Of a stretch of 64,000 nt of DNA, positions 51,673 to 60,834 are shown in pieces. The position numbers were made by a program, and so were the translations under genes. How positions within the stretch are numbered: the stretch's first letter is position 1; the number at the start of each line of letters is the position of its first letter. The notes under the pieces are model-generated. The model was not told where the DNA came from, made no database searches, and was given only the letters and a program-made list of their open reading frames with translations. The stretch comes from Thermohalobaculum sp039815685 (GTDB lineage Bacteria > Pseudomonadota > Alphaproteobacteria > Rhodobacterales > Rhodobacteraceae), in contig JBCBYV010000001.1 of NCBI GenBank assembly GCA_039815685.1, positions 1 through 64,000 of the forward strand. Direction: 5' to 3'.

Positions 51673-53046
51673 ATGCAAGACCTCGATATCGCCTCGACAG
51701 CGGCGCTCGGCGCCAGCCAACGGGACGATTGGGGGGCGACAGTGGCGGCATTCCTCGCCCATTGCCGCTCGACGCCGGAGCATCTCGGCCGGGTAATCGA
51801 GGGGGCGCCGGACTTCGCCCTTGCCCACGCTGCCAAGGGCTTCTTTCTCCTTCTTCTCGGTCGATCCGAACTCGTCTCCCCCGCCTGCGCGGCGATGGCG
51901 GAAGCTGAGCGTCTGGCGGAGACGGTCCCGCAGGAGGAGCCGCGCCGTCTGCACGCCTATCTCGAGGCGTTGCGCCTCTATGCGGCTGGCCGACCGACGG
52001 CTGCGACCGCGCGCCTCGGTCGGTGGCTGGACGAGGCACCCGGCGACATGCTGGCGCTGAAGCTCGATCAGGCCATCCGCTTCGTGCTCGGTGATCGCCG
52101 GGGCATGCTCGCGCGCACCAATTCGGCCTTGGCCGCGTATGGCGGCCATGCATTCGAAGGCTTTGCACTCGGCTGCCATGCCTTCGCGCTCGAGGAGAAC
52201 GGAACCTATGCCGCGGCCGAGAAGGCGGGCCGCCGCGGCCTCGAGCACGCACCGAACGATGCCTGGGGCCTGCACGCCGTCGCGCATGTTTACGATATGA
52301 CGGCGCAGACGGAGACCGGCATCGCCTGGCTCACGCGCCAGACGGACGCGTTTGCGCATTGCAACAATTTCGGTGCACATGTCTGGTGGCACCTCGCGCT
52401 ATTCCACCTGGACAGGGGAGAGCACGACGAGGTGCTTGCCCTTTACGACGCACGCATTCGCGCGGAGCACACGGATGATTACCGCGATATCTCCAACGGC
52501 GCCGCCATGCTGACCCGGCTCGAGATCGAGGGGATCGAGGTGGGGGAGCGGTGGGAAGAGCTTGCCGCACTCTCGGAAAACCGGGTCGAGCCAGGCTGCG
52601 TAGTCTTTGCCGATCTGCACTATCTCCTTGCGCTCGAGGCCGGTGGCCGCCGAGGAGCGGCGGACGCAATGATCGCGAGGCTCGCGGCGGATGCTCAGGC
52701 CTCGGATCACGACATGCACGAAGTGGCTGCTGTGGCCGGTCTTCCCGCCGCCCGCGGTCTCGCGGCCTTCCGCGCAGGGCAATACGGCCCTGCCTTCGAG
52801 GCGCTGCGCGGCTGTCGCGGCGCGCTCCAGCGCGTCGGCGGCAGTCATGCGCAGCGGGATGTGTTCTCGCGCCTCATGATCGAGGCGGGGATCCGCGCCG
52901 GCCGCTATGCGGAGGCCGAGGAGGAGCTGGCCGGTCGTGCCCTCCGCCGCGGCGCTGAGGACGGCTTCACCGCCCGCCGCCGCGAGGCCATAGCACGCGC
53001 CCGTGCAGCACAGGTCGAGCTCTCGCGAGGCATCGCGGCCGAATGA
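51673..53046 (+). CDS. TPR protein (TTC38-like)
   Basis: A 457-residue helical-repeat protein of the TTC38-like tetratricopeptide family. Repeat-like segments include FALAHAAKGFFLLLLGR, DAWGLHAVAHVYDMTAQTE and NFGAHVWWHLALFHLDRGEH. ATG 51673 matches the domain start and has GGGAG 7 bp upstream; ATG 51583 is a possible alternative. It probably mediates protein contacts or has an unassigned metabolic role. It overlaps the OpgC-like gene by 4 bp (ATGA). Confidence 0.83.
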   Translation: MQDLDIASTAALGASQRDDWGATVAAFLAHCRSTPEHLGRVIEGAPDFALAHAAKGFFLLLLGRSELVSPACAAMAEAERLAETVPQEEPRRLHAYLEALRLYAAGRPTAATARLGRWLDEAPGDMLALKLDQAIRFVLGDRRGMLARTNSALAAYGGHAFEGFALGCHAFALEENGTYAAAEKAGRRGLEHAPNDAWGLHAVAHVYDMTAQTETGIAWLTRQTDAFAHCNNFGAHVWWHLALFHLDRGEHDEVLALYDARIRAEHTDDYRDISNGAAMLTRLEIEGIEVGERWEELAALSENRVEPGCVVFADLHYLLALEAGGRRGAADAMIARLAADAQASDHDMHEVAAVAGLPAARGLAAFRAGQYGPAFEALRGCRGALQRVGGSHAQRDVFSRLMIEAGIRAGRYAEAEEELAGRALRRGAEDGFTARRREAIARARAAQVELSRGIAAE

Positions 53047-54722
53047 GCGAGGCGCGTGCAGGGCAGGCCACGGGGGGCGCCGCGAAGAAGCCGAGGGATC
53101 TGAGGCTCGACTTCTTCCGCGGCCTTGCGATGTTCATCATCCTGATGGCGCATATCCCGGGCAATCTCTGGACGCTCTGGATCCCCGCGCGCTTTGGCTT
53201 CTCCGACGCGACCGAGATCTTCGTCTTCTGCTCGGGCTTTGCCTCGGCCCTGGCCTTCGGAGCCGTGTTTCAGAACCGCGGCTTCCTGCTTGGCACCGGG
53301 CGCATCGTCTACCGGATCTGGCAGGTCTATTGGTGCCATATCGGAATAATCCTGGTCGCAGCCACGATCGCCTTCTGCATCAACCACTTCGGTGTGGGCG
53401 AGGAGGGTAGGAACTACCTCGCGCGGCCGTATGTTGTCCCGATCTTCAATAACACCGGCGAGGCGCTGCTTGGGCTGCTGACGCTGACCTATGTCCCGGG
53501 CCTCTTCGATATCCTGCCCATGTATCTGGTCATCCTCGCGCTCGTGCCGGCCGTGATGGCAGCGCATCGCTATGGCGGCGTGCAGGGCGTGGTCGCCCTC
53601 GTGCTTGGGATGTGGTTGCTCGCGACCTTGGCGGGATTGCACTACCTCGCCGAGCGCGATGGGGACGAGTATGGTGGCCTCGCTGCGATGATCGCGCCGC
53701 TCGGTGCGCCCTTCGCCGGGCTGAACCTGCCGTCGAACCCGTTTGGGCGCGGCGTCTGGTTCTTCAACCCCTTCGCTTGGCAGCTCATCTTCTTTACGGG
53801 CTTTGCCTTCGCGATGGGCTGGCTACCGCGTCCGCCGGTGAACAAGTGGCTGATCCGGGGAGCGGCCGCCTTCCTGATCCTCAGCCTACCGCTCGCCTGG
53901 CACAAGTTCTACGCCTACCTCAATGGCTGGTGGCCCGAGGGGCTGGGCGGTGCGCTCTTCTGGGATCTGCGCGAGACGCTGCAGCCCTTCTGGACCAAGA
54001 CCTGGTTTGGCGTCTTCCGCTACCTGCACTTCCTGTCCCTCGCCTATCTCGCCTGGGTGGCGGTGGGCGAAGGCGGATGGCGGCTTCGCGAGGGGTTCAC
54101 GGGCCGGGTCTACGCGAGCGAGACGTGGCGCCGCCTTGGCTATGGGGCCGCTGCGGTGGCACTGCTGACGCTGCCCTATGGTTGGGTCGAGGAGATCCAC
54201 AGGCTTGCGCCCGGGCTAGAGCGTGCGCTGCTCGTCGTCGTGCCGATCATCGACGCACAGTGGATCGGCCTCTTCCAGATCCTGCATCTATTGGCCGGCC
54301 TTATGGCCATCTGGGCCGCCATGGGGCCGGAGCGGCGGGCAGCGGCGCTAGGCCCCTGGTTCCTGAGAGCGGTGCCGGTGATCCGCAAGGTCGGCACGCA
54401 GAGCCTCGCGGTCTTCGTCGTCTCGATCCCGCTGGCCGTGACCCTTGGCTGGCTCCTCGATCTCAGTGACGGCAGCATGGTGCCGGTCGTGGCGGCAAAC
54501 ATCGGAGGCGGCGCTGTGCTCATCGCCGTGGCCTACATCGTCGGCTGGTTCCGCAGGCAGCCCTGGCGCGGTCCCGCGCCCGCGACGACTGCGAAAGATC
54601 CGGATCTAGGACGGATTGGGAACGACCCGTCGGGGGCGACCGTTGCAATCCAGGGCGCTCCGGTTGCGCCCGGCAGCGGCGATGCACAGCCTGCTTCGGC
54701 ACTCGCAGGCAGCCGTCGTTGA
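53043..54722 (+). CDS. opgC: OpgC-like membrane acyltransferase
   Basis: A 559-residue inner-membrane protein of the OpgC family with about ten hydrophobic segments. It opens with the family signature LRLDFFRGLAMFIILMAHIP and has FGFSDATEIFVFCSGF. OpgC proteins succinylate osmoregulated periplasmic glucans. The last 60 residues are a hydrophilic Gly/Ala/Pro-rich tail. An OpgH-type glucosyltransferase lies at 58975. Coupled to the TPR gene upstream. Confidence 0.88.
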   Translation: MSEARAGQATGGAAKKPRDLRLDFFRGLAMFIILMAHIPGNLWTLWIPARFGFSDATEIFVFCSGFASALAFGAVFQNRGFLLGTGRIVYRIWQVYWCHIGIILVAATIAFCINHFGVGEEGRNYLARPYVVPIFNNTGEALLGLLTLTYVPGLFDILPMYLVILALVPAVMAAHRYGGVQGVVALVLGMWLLATLAGLHYLAERDGDEYGGLAAMIAPLGAPFAGLNLPSNPFGRGVWFFNPFAWQLIFFTGFAFAMGWLPRPPVNKWLIRGAAAFLILSLPLAWHKFYAYLNGWWPEGLGGALFWDLRETLQPFWTKTWFGVFRYLHFLSLAYLAWVAVGEGGWRLREGFTGRVYASETWRRLGYGAAAVALLTLPYGWVEEIHRLAPGLERALLVVVPIIDAQWIGLFQILHLLAGLMAIWAAMGPERRAAALGPWFLRAVPVIRKVGTQSLAVFVVSIPLAVTLGWLLDLSDGSMVPVVAANIGGGAVLIAVAYIVGWFRRQPWRGPAPATTAKDPDLGRIGNDPSGATVAIQGAPVAPGSGDAQPASALAGSRR

Positions 54723-54787
54723 CCATCGCAAAGCCTGCCGGGGCGCAAGAGCGGCACAAGAACCGCGCCAAACGGGAGCTCAGTCAG

Positions 54788-55588
54788 ATGTTCATCCCCG
54801 CAGACACCCGCCATAGCGGGGCCGATACGGGTGCGGATGCGTTCGCCTATTGTCCGGAGCGAGCGCTCGCCCGCCTCTCGCTGCCGAGCGCGCCGCGGCC
54901 GGCCGGACCATTGCCAAGCGTGGTGATCGGACAGCTCGGCCAGTCGCTCGACGGCCGTATCGCGACGCCCACGGGCGCCTCGAAATACATCAATGGCAAG
55001 GCGGCACTCGTCCATCTGCACCAGATCCGTGCGCGGGTGGACGTTGTGCTGATCGGGGTCGGTACGGCGGTGGCTGACGATCCGCAGCTCACGACACGTC
55101 ACGTGCCCGGTGACAATCCGGTTCGGGTGATCATCGACCCACGCGGCCGCATGCCCAGGGATTTGCGCATGCTGACGGATGGCGAGGCGCCGGTCCTCGC
55201 GATCACGCTGCCTGGCGCGACCGTGCCGGCCGGGGTAGATCAGCTCGTGCTGCCCGCCGACCCTGAGGGCCAAATCACGCCCGCAGCCATCGTCGCGGCG
55301 CTTGCCGGGCGGGGGTTGCGGCGCCTGCTGGTCGAGGGCGGGGCGGAGACGCTCGCACGCTTCATCAATGCCGGTCTCCTCGACGAGCTGCATCTCATGG
55401 TCGCGCCCATCATCCTCGGCTCCGGGAAGTGCGGGCTGGACCTCGCCCCCATCGAGGCGCTCGACGAAGCCCTGCGCCCGCGGGTCCGCACCATGCGCTT
55501 TGAAGACGGTGACATGCTGTGCGTCTGCGGCCTTGCCCCCCGCCCGGTCGCGCGGCCGGACGCGCTGAGCATGGCTGCGGCCGGCTAA
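54788..55588 (+). CDS. RibD C-terminal-type pyrimidine/pterin reductase
   Basis: A 266-residue NADPH-dependent reductase with the RibD C-terminal/DHFR-like fold and no deaminase domain. Landmarks are GQLGQSLDGRIATPTG, RARVDVVLIGVGTAVADDPQLTTR, and LLVEGGAETLARFINAGLLDELHLMVAP. RibD-type domains reduce a ribosylaminopyrimidine in riboflavin synthesis, and stand-alone forms reduce pterins or other substrates. ATG 54788 (GGGAG upstream) is preferred over a TTG at 54719 that overlaps the OpgC-like gene. It converges on, and is grouped with, a methyltransferase/glycosyltransferase/PTPS-like set. Confidence 0.83.
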   Translation: MFIPADTRHSGADTGADAFAYCPERALARLSLPSAPRPAGPLPSVVIGQLGQSLDGRIATPTGASKYINGKAALVHLHQIRARVDVVLIGVGTAVADDPQLTTRHVPGDNPVRVIIDPRGRMPRDLRMLTDGEAPVLAITLPGATVPAGVDQLVLPADPEGQITPAAIVAALAGRGLRRLLVEGGAETLARFINAGLLDELHLMVAPIILGSGKCGLDLAPIEALDEALRPRVRTMRFEDGDMLCVCGLAPRPVARPDALSMAAAG

Positions 55589-55601
55589 GCCGCTGCGCGG
55601 C

Positions 55602-56396
55602 TCACCGGGCCGGTGGGAAGGCGACAAGATCCTTGTGCCCGATCGTGACGGGCGACGCCCCCGACCGGGCCGCCCCCCAGACGGAGGCATCGGGTCCCAG
55701 CGCGGGTCCAACGGCAGCCGCCGTGCCCGCAGCCAGTGCGCCGATCAGCGCGCCGTCCGCAGGAGCTTCGAGCACCCAGTCCGAGGTGCCCTCGACCACA
55801 TCGTAGCCTTCTGCGCGCAGCGCGGCCGCCAGCGCGTCATGCGCATCCGGGCCCAGTGCCTCACCCAGCCCCTTGTCGCGCCGCTGATCGTGGTGGAAGG
55901 CACCGAGCACCGCCTCGTCCATCGGATGCGGTGGTTGCCAGTCCTGGCGCCCGTCGTAGCTCAGTACCGTATGGAAGGGCAGGCTGGCGGCCGCCAAGGC
56001 TGCCACGAACTCCCTGATCCAGGCCTCCGAGCAGAGATCGAAGAGCGCCGACGCCGTCACCAGATCGGGCACAGGCCCTTCCTCGAGCAGAGCGCCCAGG
56101 CCATCGGCGAGATCGGCGATCACGGGCGTTGCCGTGACCCCGTCGGGCACGACCCGGCACGCTTCCTGCAGGAGCCCGGCATCGCTATCCACCAACCGCC
56201 AGTCCTGCGGCGTCGGAAGGAGCGGTGCGGTGGCGCGAAGGTTGTTCCCGGCGCCGGCGCCGAGGTCGATGACGCGCAACGGGACCTTCGCCCCGGCAAA
56301 GTGCGCGGTCAGCGCGGCAGCCACCGCAGGCGCCCGCGCGGCGGCATCTGCGCGCTCACGAAGAGCCAGCCATCGTGCCTCGAACTGCGCGCTCAT
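55602..56396 (-). CDS. SAM-dependent methyltransferase of the PTPS-linked cluster
   Basis: A 264-residue class I methyltransferase. The SAM motif is VIDLGAGAGNNLRA (about residues 41-54), and WRLVDSDAGLL supplies the acidic ribose-binding residue. Substrate not recognised. ATG 56396 overlaps the glycosyltransferase stop (ATGA), and its own stop is 13 bp from the convergent reductase gene. Inferred to modify the product of the cluster. Confidence 0.8.
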   Translation of the reverse strand: MSAQFEARWLALRERADAAARAPAVAAALTAHFAGAKVPLRVIDLGAGAGNNLRATAPLLPTPQDWRLVDSDAGLLQEACRVVPDGVTATPVIADLADGLGALLEEGPVPDLVTASALFDLCSEAWIREFVAALAAASLPFHTVLSYDGRQDWQPPHPMDEAVLGAFHHDQRRDKGLGEALGPDAHDALAAALRAEGYDVVEGTSDWVLEAPADGALIGALAAGTAAAVGPALGPDASVWGAARSGASPVTIGHKDLVAFPPAR

Positions 56397-57505
56397 GAGA
56401 GGGGCGCCGCCCGACCGCTGCATGCATGCATCACCGGCATGATCGGGGCGAGTGCTGCGGCAACCGACGATGCCGTGTCGTCCCAGTCGTTCAGGCTGCG
56501 AGCCGCCGCCCGCCCTCGTGCCGCCAGCGCGGCCCGCGCCTCCGCGGTCGCGATCAGGGGGCGGAGCGCATCCGCGAGGTGCGACACCTCGCCGGGCGGC
56601 ACGAGGTGCGCGCCGCCCGCCGTGGCCTCCGCTACCGCACCGGCGTCGCAGCCGACGACCGGCACACCCGCCGCCATCGCTTCCGCATAGGCCATGCCAT
56701 ATCCCTCATGTCGTGACGCAAGGACGAAGAGATCCGCTTCGGCGTAGGCGTCCGCCAGATCCGCGCGTTCTTTGACCCCCTCGAAGCGCACGCGCTCAGC
56801 GAGGCCAAGCTTCTCGACGCGCTCTCGCAGTGCGGCCGCGTGGGCCGGATCGCGCGTTGGATCACCGATGACCCAGAGTTGCCATGGCAGGTCCGTGTGC
56901 TGCGACAGGGCCTCCAGCAGCAGATCGTAGCCCTTGCGGGGAATAAGCGTCCCGATGCTCAACAGCACCGGACCAGCGCTCGGCCGTGTTGGCGGGGTCG
57001 CAATGCGGCTGTCCTGGCGCCCCGGTCGCGGGATCCCGGGCCGGGCAACCGAGATGCGCGCCCTGGGCACGTCATACTCGGCGACGAGGGTTTCGGCCGT
57101 GTGGTTGCTGGTCGTGATCACCACATGTGCCTCCGCCAGCGCTGCTCGCTCACTCGCGGCCAGCCGCGCCGCATCCGCCTTGCTGAGCCCGTGCTCGAGC
57201 GCGAGCGGATGGTGGACAAGCGCGGCGAGCGGGCCTTGGCACGAGGCGAGGATCTCCGGCGGCATGACGCCGAGTGCGAGGCCGTCTATGAGGACCGGCC
57301 AGCCGAAGGGCCCGGCTGCAAGGCGCCTCGCAGCCTCCTCCAATGCATCCCTCTGAGGCGCTATCCCCAGATCCGGCAGCGGCCAGTAGGTGAGCGCACA
57401 GGGCGTCTCACCCGGCGCCAGGATCGAGAGGAGGCGGCGCGCATACTCATAGCCCCCGGTCGCGAGATCGAGCCGTCCCGGGACAGCGAAGAGCGCGCCT
57501 GTCAC
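56393..57505 (-). CDS. GT4-type glycosyltransferase of the PTPS-linked cluster
   Basis: A 370-residue GT-B fold retaining glycosyltransferase of family 4. The N-terminal acceptor domain begins VTGALFAVPGRLDLATGGYEYARRLL; the donor domain has SIGTLIPRKGYDLLLEAL and the EX7E-type motif in HEGYGMAYAEAMAAGVPVV. The start is GTG 57505 in a GTGA overlap with the PTPS-like gene. The sugar and acceptor are unknown. In this context glycosylation of a pterin-like or pyrimidine product is a hypothesis. Confidence 0.85.
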   Translation of the reverse strand: MTGALFAVPGRLDLATGGYEYARRLLSILAPGETPCALTYWPLPDLGIAPQRDALEEAARRLAAGPFGWPVLIDGLALGVMPPEILASCQGPLAALVHHPLALEHGLSKADAARLAASERAALAEAHVVITTSNHTAETLVAEYDVPRARISVARPGIPRPGRQDSRIATPPTRPSAGPVLLSIGTLIPRKGYDLLLEALSQHTDLPWQLWVIGDPTRDPAHAAALRERVEKLGLAERVRFEGVKERADLADAYAEADLFVLASRHEGYGMAYAEAMAAGVPVVGCDAGAVAEATAGGAHLVPPGEVSHLADALRPLIATAEARAALAARGRAAARSLNDWDDTASSVAAALAPIMPVMHACSGRAAPLS

Positions 57506-57918
57506 GCGCCAGCCCCTGCAGCCACTTGCCCCTCGAACCACGCCTTGGCGACATGGCTTTCGTTCAGCGTCACGCGAATGCGCTCGATGCCGTCGCCGCC
57601 GGGGCCGAGCGCCCCGCCCGCCGCCGCACCCGCCATCGCATCGAAGATGTGCTTGCAGAGAAACTCGGTCGTCGTCTTCTTGCCCGCGAGCGCCGGCAGC
57701 TCGTCGAGATTGGCGTAATTCAGCGGTGCCAGCGTCGCCTTCAGCGCGTCATGGGCGCGACCGATATCGACCACGATCTCGTCCTCGGTCAGCGCCTCGC
57801 GCATGAAGCAGACATCGATCACGTAGGTCGCACCATGCAGCTTCTGTGCAGGCCCGAAGACCTCGCCCGGGATGGAATGTGCGATCATGATGTGATCGCG
57901 GATTTCGACGGCGTACAT
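57502..57918 (-). CDS. Degenerate 6-pyruvoyl-tetrahydropterin synthase/QueD homologue
   Basis: A 138-residue PTPS/QueD-fold protein. The fold-defining segments are present: IMIAHSIP with His14 (Zn ligand position), KLHGATYVIDV, DIGRAHDALKATLAPLNYANLDELP and KKTTTEFLCKHI with Glu85. Compared with the normal C-x-x-L-H-G-H, the Cys is Ala24 and the last His is Ala30. The catalytic Asp-His of the LDH motif is Asn67-Tyr68. So the catalytic triad is lost and one of three Zn ligands is replaced, while the pterin-holding Glu near the C-terminus (LNESHVAKAWF) remains. It sits between the MDR gene (9 bp) and the glycosyltransferase gene (GTGA). It likely binds a pterin-like ligand with different chemistry. 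Confidence 0.82.
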   Translation of the reverse strand: MYAVEIRDHIMIAHSIPGEVFGPAQKLHGATYVIDVCFMREALTEDEIVVDIGRAHDALKATLAPLNYANLDELPALAGKKTTTEFLCKHIFDAMAGAAAGGALGPGGDGIERIRVTLNESHVAKAWFEGQVAAGAGA

Positions 57919-57927
57919 GGGATCTCC

Positions 57928-58899
57928 TCAGTAACGGACGCGGGTGGCGATACCGGGCGCGCCGGGTGCCAGCAAGCGTGGAAGTGCATCGGGAAGTGCG
58001 TCGAAGTCGACAGTCTCGTTGATCAACGTGTCCAATCGCTGGTCGGTTGCGAGGCGGAGAGCGGCCGAGAGCCTGTCGCGATGGGTCGTGCTGGCCCGTC
58101 GCGCCGGCGCAACATGACCTACCTGGCTGGACCGGATGGTCAGGCGCTGCGAGTGAAAGGCGCCCCCGAGAGGTACCGAAACGGGACGGTCCCCAAACCA
58201 TGAGAGCTCGATCAGTATTCCCTCGAAACGAAGTGCATCAAGAGCAGTTGCCAGGCCGCCATCCGATGCACTGGTGTGAAAAACGATATCGTAACCTGGT
58301 TCTATGTCAGTTTGAGGCAGGAAGTTCACGGAAAAATGCGCAGCCTCCTCAGCCCTTTCCTCTAAAATATCGGTGACAGCGACGGAAATGTCTGGCGTGC
58401 GCGTGAGGATGAAAGTGACGAGTAGACCGACCAGCCCGAGACCGACGACAAGAACGCGCGCCCCGGGCTGTGGCGAGGCGTCCCATACGGCGTTGAGCGC
58501 GGTCTCGATATTGGCGGCCAGAACGGCGCGCTCGGGGGGCACGCCGCCGGGCAGGGGAAGCGCCACCGCGGTGGGGATGCGGAGACGACGTTGATGAGGG
58601 GCGAGGGCAAAGACATCGCGGCCGAGGAGCGCCTCGTCGCCCGCCACCACGCGGCCGGCAGCGGCGTAGCCGTATTTCACCGGGAACGGAAAATCCCCCT
58701 CCTGCAGCGGCGCACGCATGCGCGGCCACTCCCTCGGTGGTACGCGGCCCTCGAAGATCAGGCGCTCGGTCCCGCGGCTCAGCAGGCTGGCCGTTGTTTC
58801 TATCTCAACCATGCCGGAACAAAGTTGCGGGAGCGGCGTTTCATCGACCGTAGCGTGGCCTGGCGACCGGTACCAAAGGGCGGTGCTCGTGTCCGTCAT
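57928..58899 (-). CDS. MDR-family dehydrogenase of the PTPS-linked cluster
   Basis: A 323-residue medium-chain dehydrogenase/reductase. It has the LSRGTERL motif where catalytic-zinc enzymes carry Cys, so catalytic zinc is doubtful. The nucleotide fold motif is VLVVGLGLVGLL (about 148-160), followed by VAVTDILEERA. It is the first gene of the minus-strand run MDR-PTPS-GT-MT with gaps of 9 bp or overlaps. The substrate is unknown; BchC shares this MDR type but the context does not support that assignment. Divergent from the OpgH gene by 75 bp. Confidence 0.8.
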   Translation of the reverse strand: MTDTSTALWYRSPGHATVDETPLPQLCSGMVEIETTASLLSRGTERLIFEGRVPPREWPRMRAPLQEGDFPFPVKYGYAAAGRVVAGDEALLGRDVFALAPHQRRLRIPTAVALPLPGGVPPERAVLAANIETALNAVWDASPQPGARVLVVGLGLVGLLVTFILTRTPDISVAVTDILEERAEEAAHFSVNFLPQTDIEPGYDIVFHTSASDGGLATALDALRFEGILIELSWFGDRPVSVPLGGAFHSQRLTIRSSQVGHVAPARRASTTHRDRLSAALRLATDQRLDTLINETVDFDALPDALPRLLAPGAPGIATRVRY

Positions 58900-58974
58900 G
58901 TCGCGCCTTCGTTGAAATCCTGATGGTGCGTTGCAAATGCAGCGCTGCCTGCTGCTCTAGCAAGAGGTAACTCC

Positions 58975-60834
58975 ATGGTTCCTCCGACGGCCCCTGCGAG
59001 CGCCGAGACGTCATCGATCACCGCTTCCGCCGACACCATGCGTCTGCGCCGTGGGCGGCTGACGCCTGCCGGTCTGCAGTCCCGCGAGGTTCTGGTCCGT
59101 CGGCGGGCGATCTTTCTCGGTCTCTGCTTGGCGATGTTCGCACTCGTCACCTGGGGTATCGTGAACGTCTTCGGCGCGGGCGGCTGGGTCGCGACCGAGA
59201 TCGTGATCCTCACGGCGTTCGTTCTCGGCGCTCCATGGACGATCCTTGGTATCGTGAACGCAGGGATTGGCATGTGGCTGCTGCACGGCCGGCGCGGGGA
59301 CGCCATGGAGGCCGCGGCACCGCAGCTTGCAGCGGGTGAGACGGATCAGGCGATCCGCACGCGGACGGCGGTGGCGATGACCCTTCGCAACGAGCCGCCG
59401 CGCGGCAGTTATGAAAAGCTCGTCGAGATGCGGCGAGGACTCGATGCGACCGACTACGGCAACCTCTTCGACTTCTACATCCTGTCCGACACCTCAGACC
59501 CCGAGATCGCGGCCGAGGAAGAACGGCTCTTCAACGAGATGCACAGCGCGCTCGGTGGGGACCGCGTCCGCTATCGCCGCCGGGTTCGGAATGTGGGGTA
59601 CAAGGCAGGCAATGTGCGCGAGTTCCTGCTGCACGAGGGGCGCGACTACCCCTTCTACCTGCCGCTTGACAGCGACAGCCTGATGAGCGCGCCGGCCGTC
59701 CTCCGCCTCGTGCGGATAATGGAGGCCTATCCGCGTATCGGCATTCTTCAGACTTTGGCGACGGGCCTGCCGACCAAGAGCCTCTTCGGTCGCCTCTTCA
59801 GCTTCGGCATGCGCCACGGGATGCGGAGCTTCACGCTCGGCTCGGCCTGGTGGCAGGGCGATTGCGGGCCCTATTGGGGGCACAACGCGCTGATCCGCGC
59901 GGATGTGTTCCGCCGCCACTGCCGTCTGCCCGTGCTGCCGGGGAAGCCGCCGCTCGGTGGGCATATCCTGAGCCACGATCAGATCGAGGCGACACTCGTC
60001 CGGCGCGCGGGCTTTGAGGTGCGCGTGGTCCCGGTCGAGGGTGGATCGTGGGAGACCATGCCCCCGACGCTGACCGACCATATCGGCCGTGAGCTCCGCT
60101 GGTGCCAGGGCAACCTGCAATACGGGCCTCTCCTCGGCGGCCTTCGCGGGATCAAGCCCGTGAGCCGTCTGCAGGTCCTCATCGCGATGATGATGTATGT
60201 GGGCCCCGTCGCCTGGATGGTGATGACCGCGACCGCGATCTCCAAGGCCTTCCTGCCCGATCCGGGTGGGATCGACCTCGCTATCGGCATGGCGATGTTC
60301 TTCGCGATGTTCGGCATTAGCCTCGTGCCGAAGATACTCGGCATGCTCGATGTGATGCTGACCAAGGGTGGCGTTCGGGCCTATGGCGGCACGGCACGCT
60401 TCCTTCTGAGCTGCGCGTCGGAGGCAATCTTCTCGATCCTCATGGCGCCGGTGATCGCTCTCCATGTCAGCATCTTCGTCGTCGGGCTGCTCTTCGGGCG
60501 CTCCATCAAATGGGGCGGGCAGAACCGTGACGTCTATGAGCTGAGCTGGGGCGATGCGGCGCGATCGCTCTGGCCGCAGACATTGTTCGGCGCGGCGATC
60601 GTGGCGGCCATCACCTCGACGATCGGCGTGGGCGGGCTGATCTGGGCGGCGCCGCTGGTGATGGGTCTACTGGGCGCCATCCCGTTCGCCGTCTTCACCT
60701 CCAACCGCGTGCTCGGGGAGAGGGCCGCTGGTCTCGGCCTCTGCGCCGTGCCCGAGGAGGTTCTGCCCACGCCGGGCCTCGGCCAGTTCGCGCTGGAGCC
60801 CGAAGCGGCGCCGGAGCAGCGCATGGCGGCCTGA
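58975..60834 (+). CDS. opgH: Glucan glucosyltransferase OpgH/MdoH-like
   Basis: A 619-residue inner-membrane GT2 processive glucosyltransferase of the MdoH/OpgH family that builds periplasmic glucan backbones. Two N-terminal membrane spans precede the catalytic domain, which carries AMTLRNEPP, the LDSDS metal/UDP motif, GHNALIRADVFRRHC, and ELRWCQGNLQY as the (Q/R)xxRW motif. Several C-terminal spans follow. It lacks the long N-terminal FtsZ-inhibitory region of E. coli OpgH. An OpgC-like gene lies 4 kb upstream; no opgG is seen in the window. Confidence 0.9.
   Translation: MVPPTAPASAETSSITASADTMRLRRGRLTPAGLQSREVLVRRRAIFLGLCLAMFALVTWGIVNVFGAGGWVATEIVILTAFVLGAPWTILGIVNAGIGMWLLHGRRGDAMEAAAPQLAAGETDQAIRTRTAVAMTLRNEPPRGSYEKLVEMRRGLDATDYGNLFDFYILSDTSDPEIAAEEERLFNEMHSALGGDRVRYRRRVRNVGYKAGNVREFLLHEGRDYPFYLPLDSDSLMSAPAVLRLVRIMEAYPRIGILQTLATGLPTKSLFGRLFSFGMRHGMRSFTLGSAWWQGDCGPYWGHNALIRADVFRRHCRLPVLPGKPPLGGHILSHDQIEATLVRRAGFEVRVVPVEGGSWETMPPTLTDHIGRELRWCQGNLQYGPLLGGLRGIKPVSRLQVLIAMMMYVGPVAWMVMTATAISKAFLPDPGGIDLAIGMAMFFAMFGISLVPKILGMLDVMLTKGGVRAYGGTARFLLSCASEAIFSILMAPVIALHVSIFVVGLLFGRSIKWGGQNRDVYELSWGDAARSLWPQTLFGAAIVAAITSTIGVGGLIWAAPLVMGLLGAIPFAVFTSNRVLGERAAGLGLCAVPEEVLPTPGLGQFALEPEAAPEQRMAA

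Noticed and set aside
57928..58899. bchC (bacteriochlorophyllide dehydrogenase), because of the SRGTE-type MDR motif in a phototroph
   Set aside because: The gene is in an operon with PTPS-like, glycosyltransferase and methyltransferase genes and far from puc; no other bch gene is adjacent and the broader sequence did not match what I recall of BchC.
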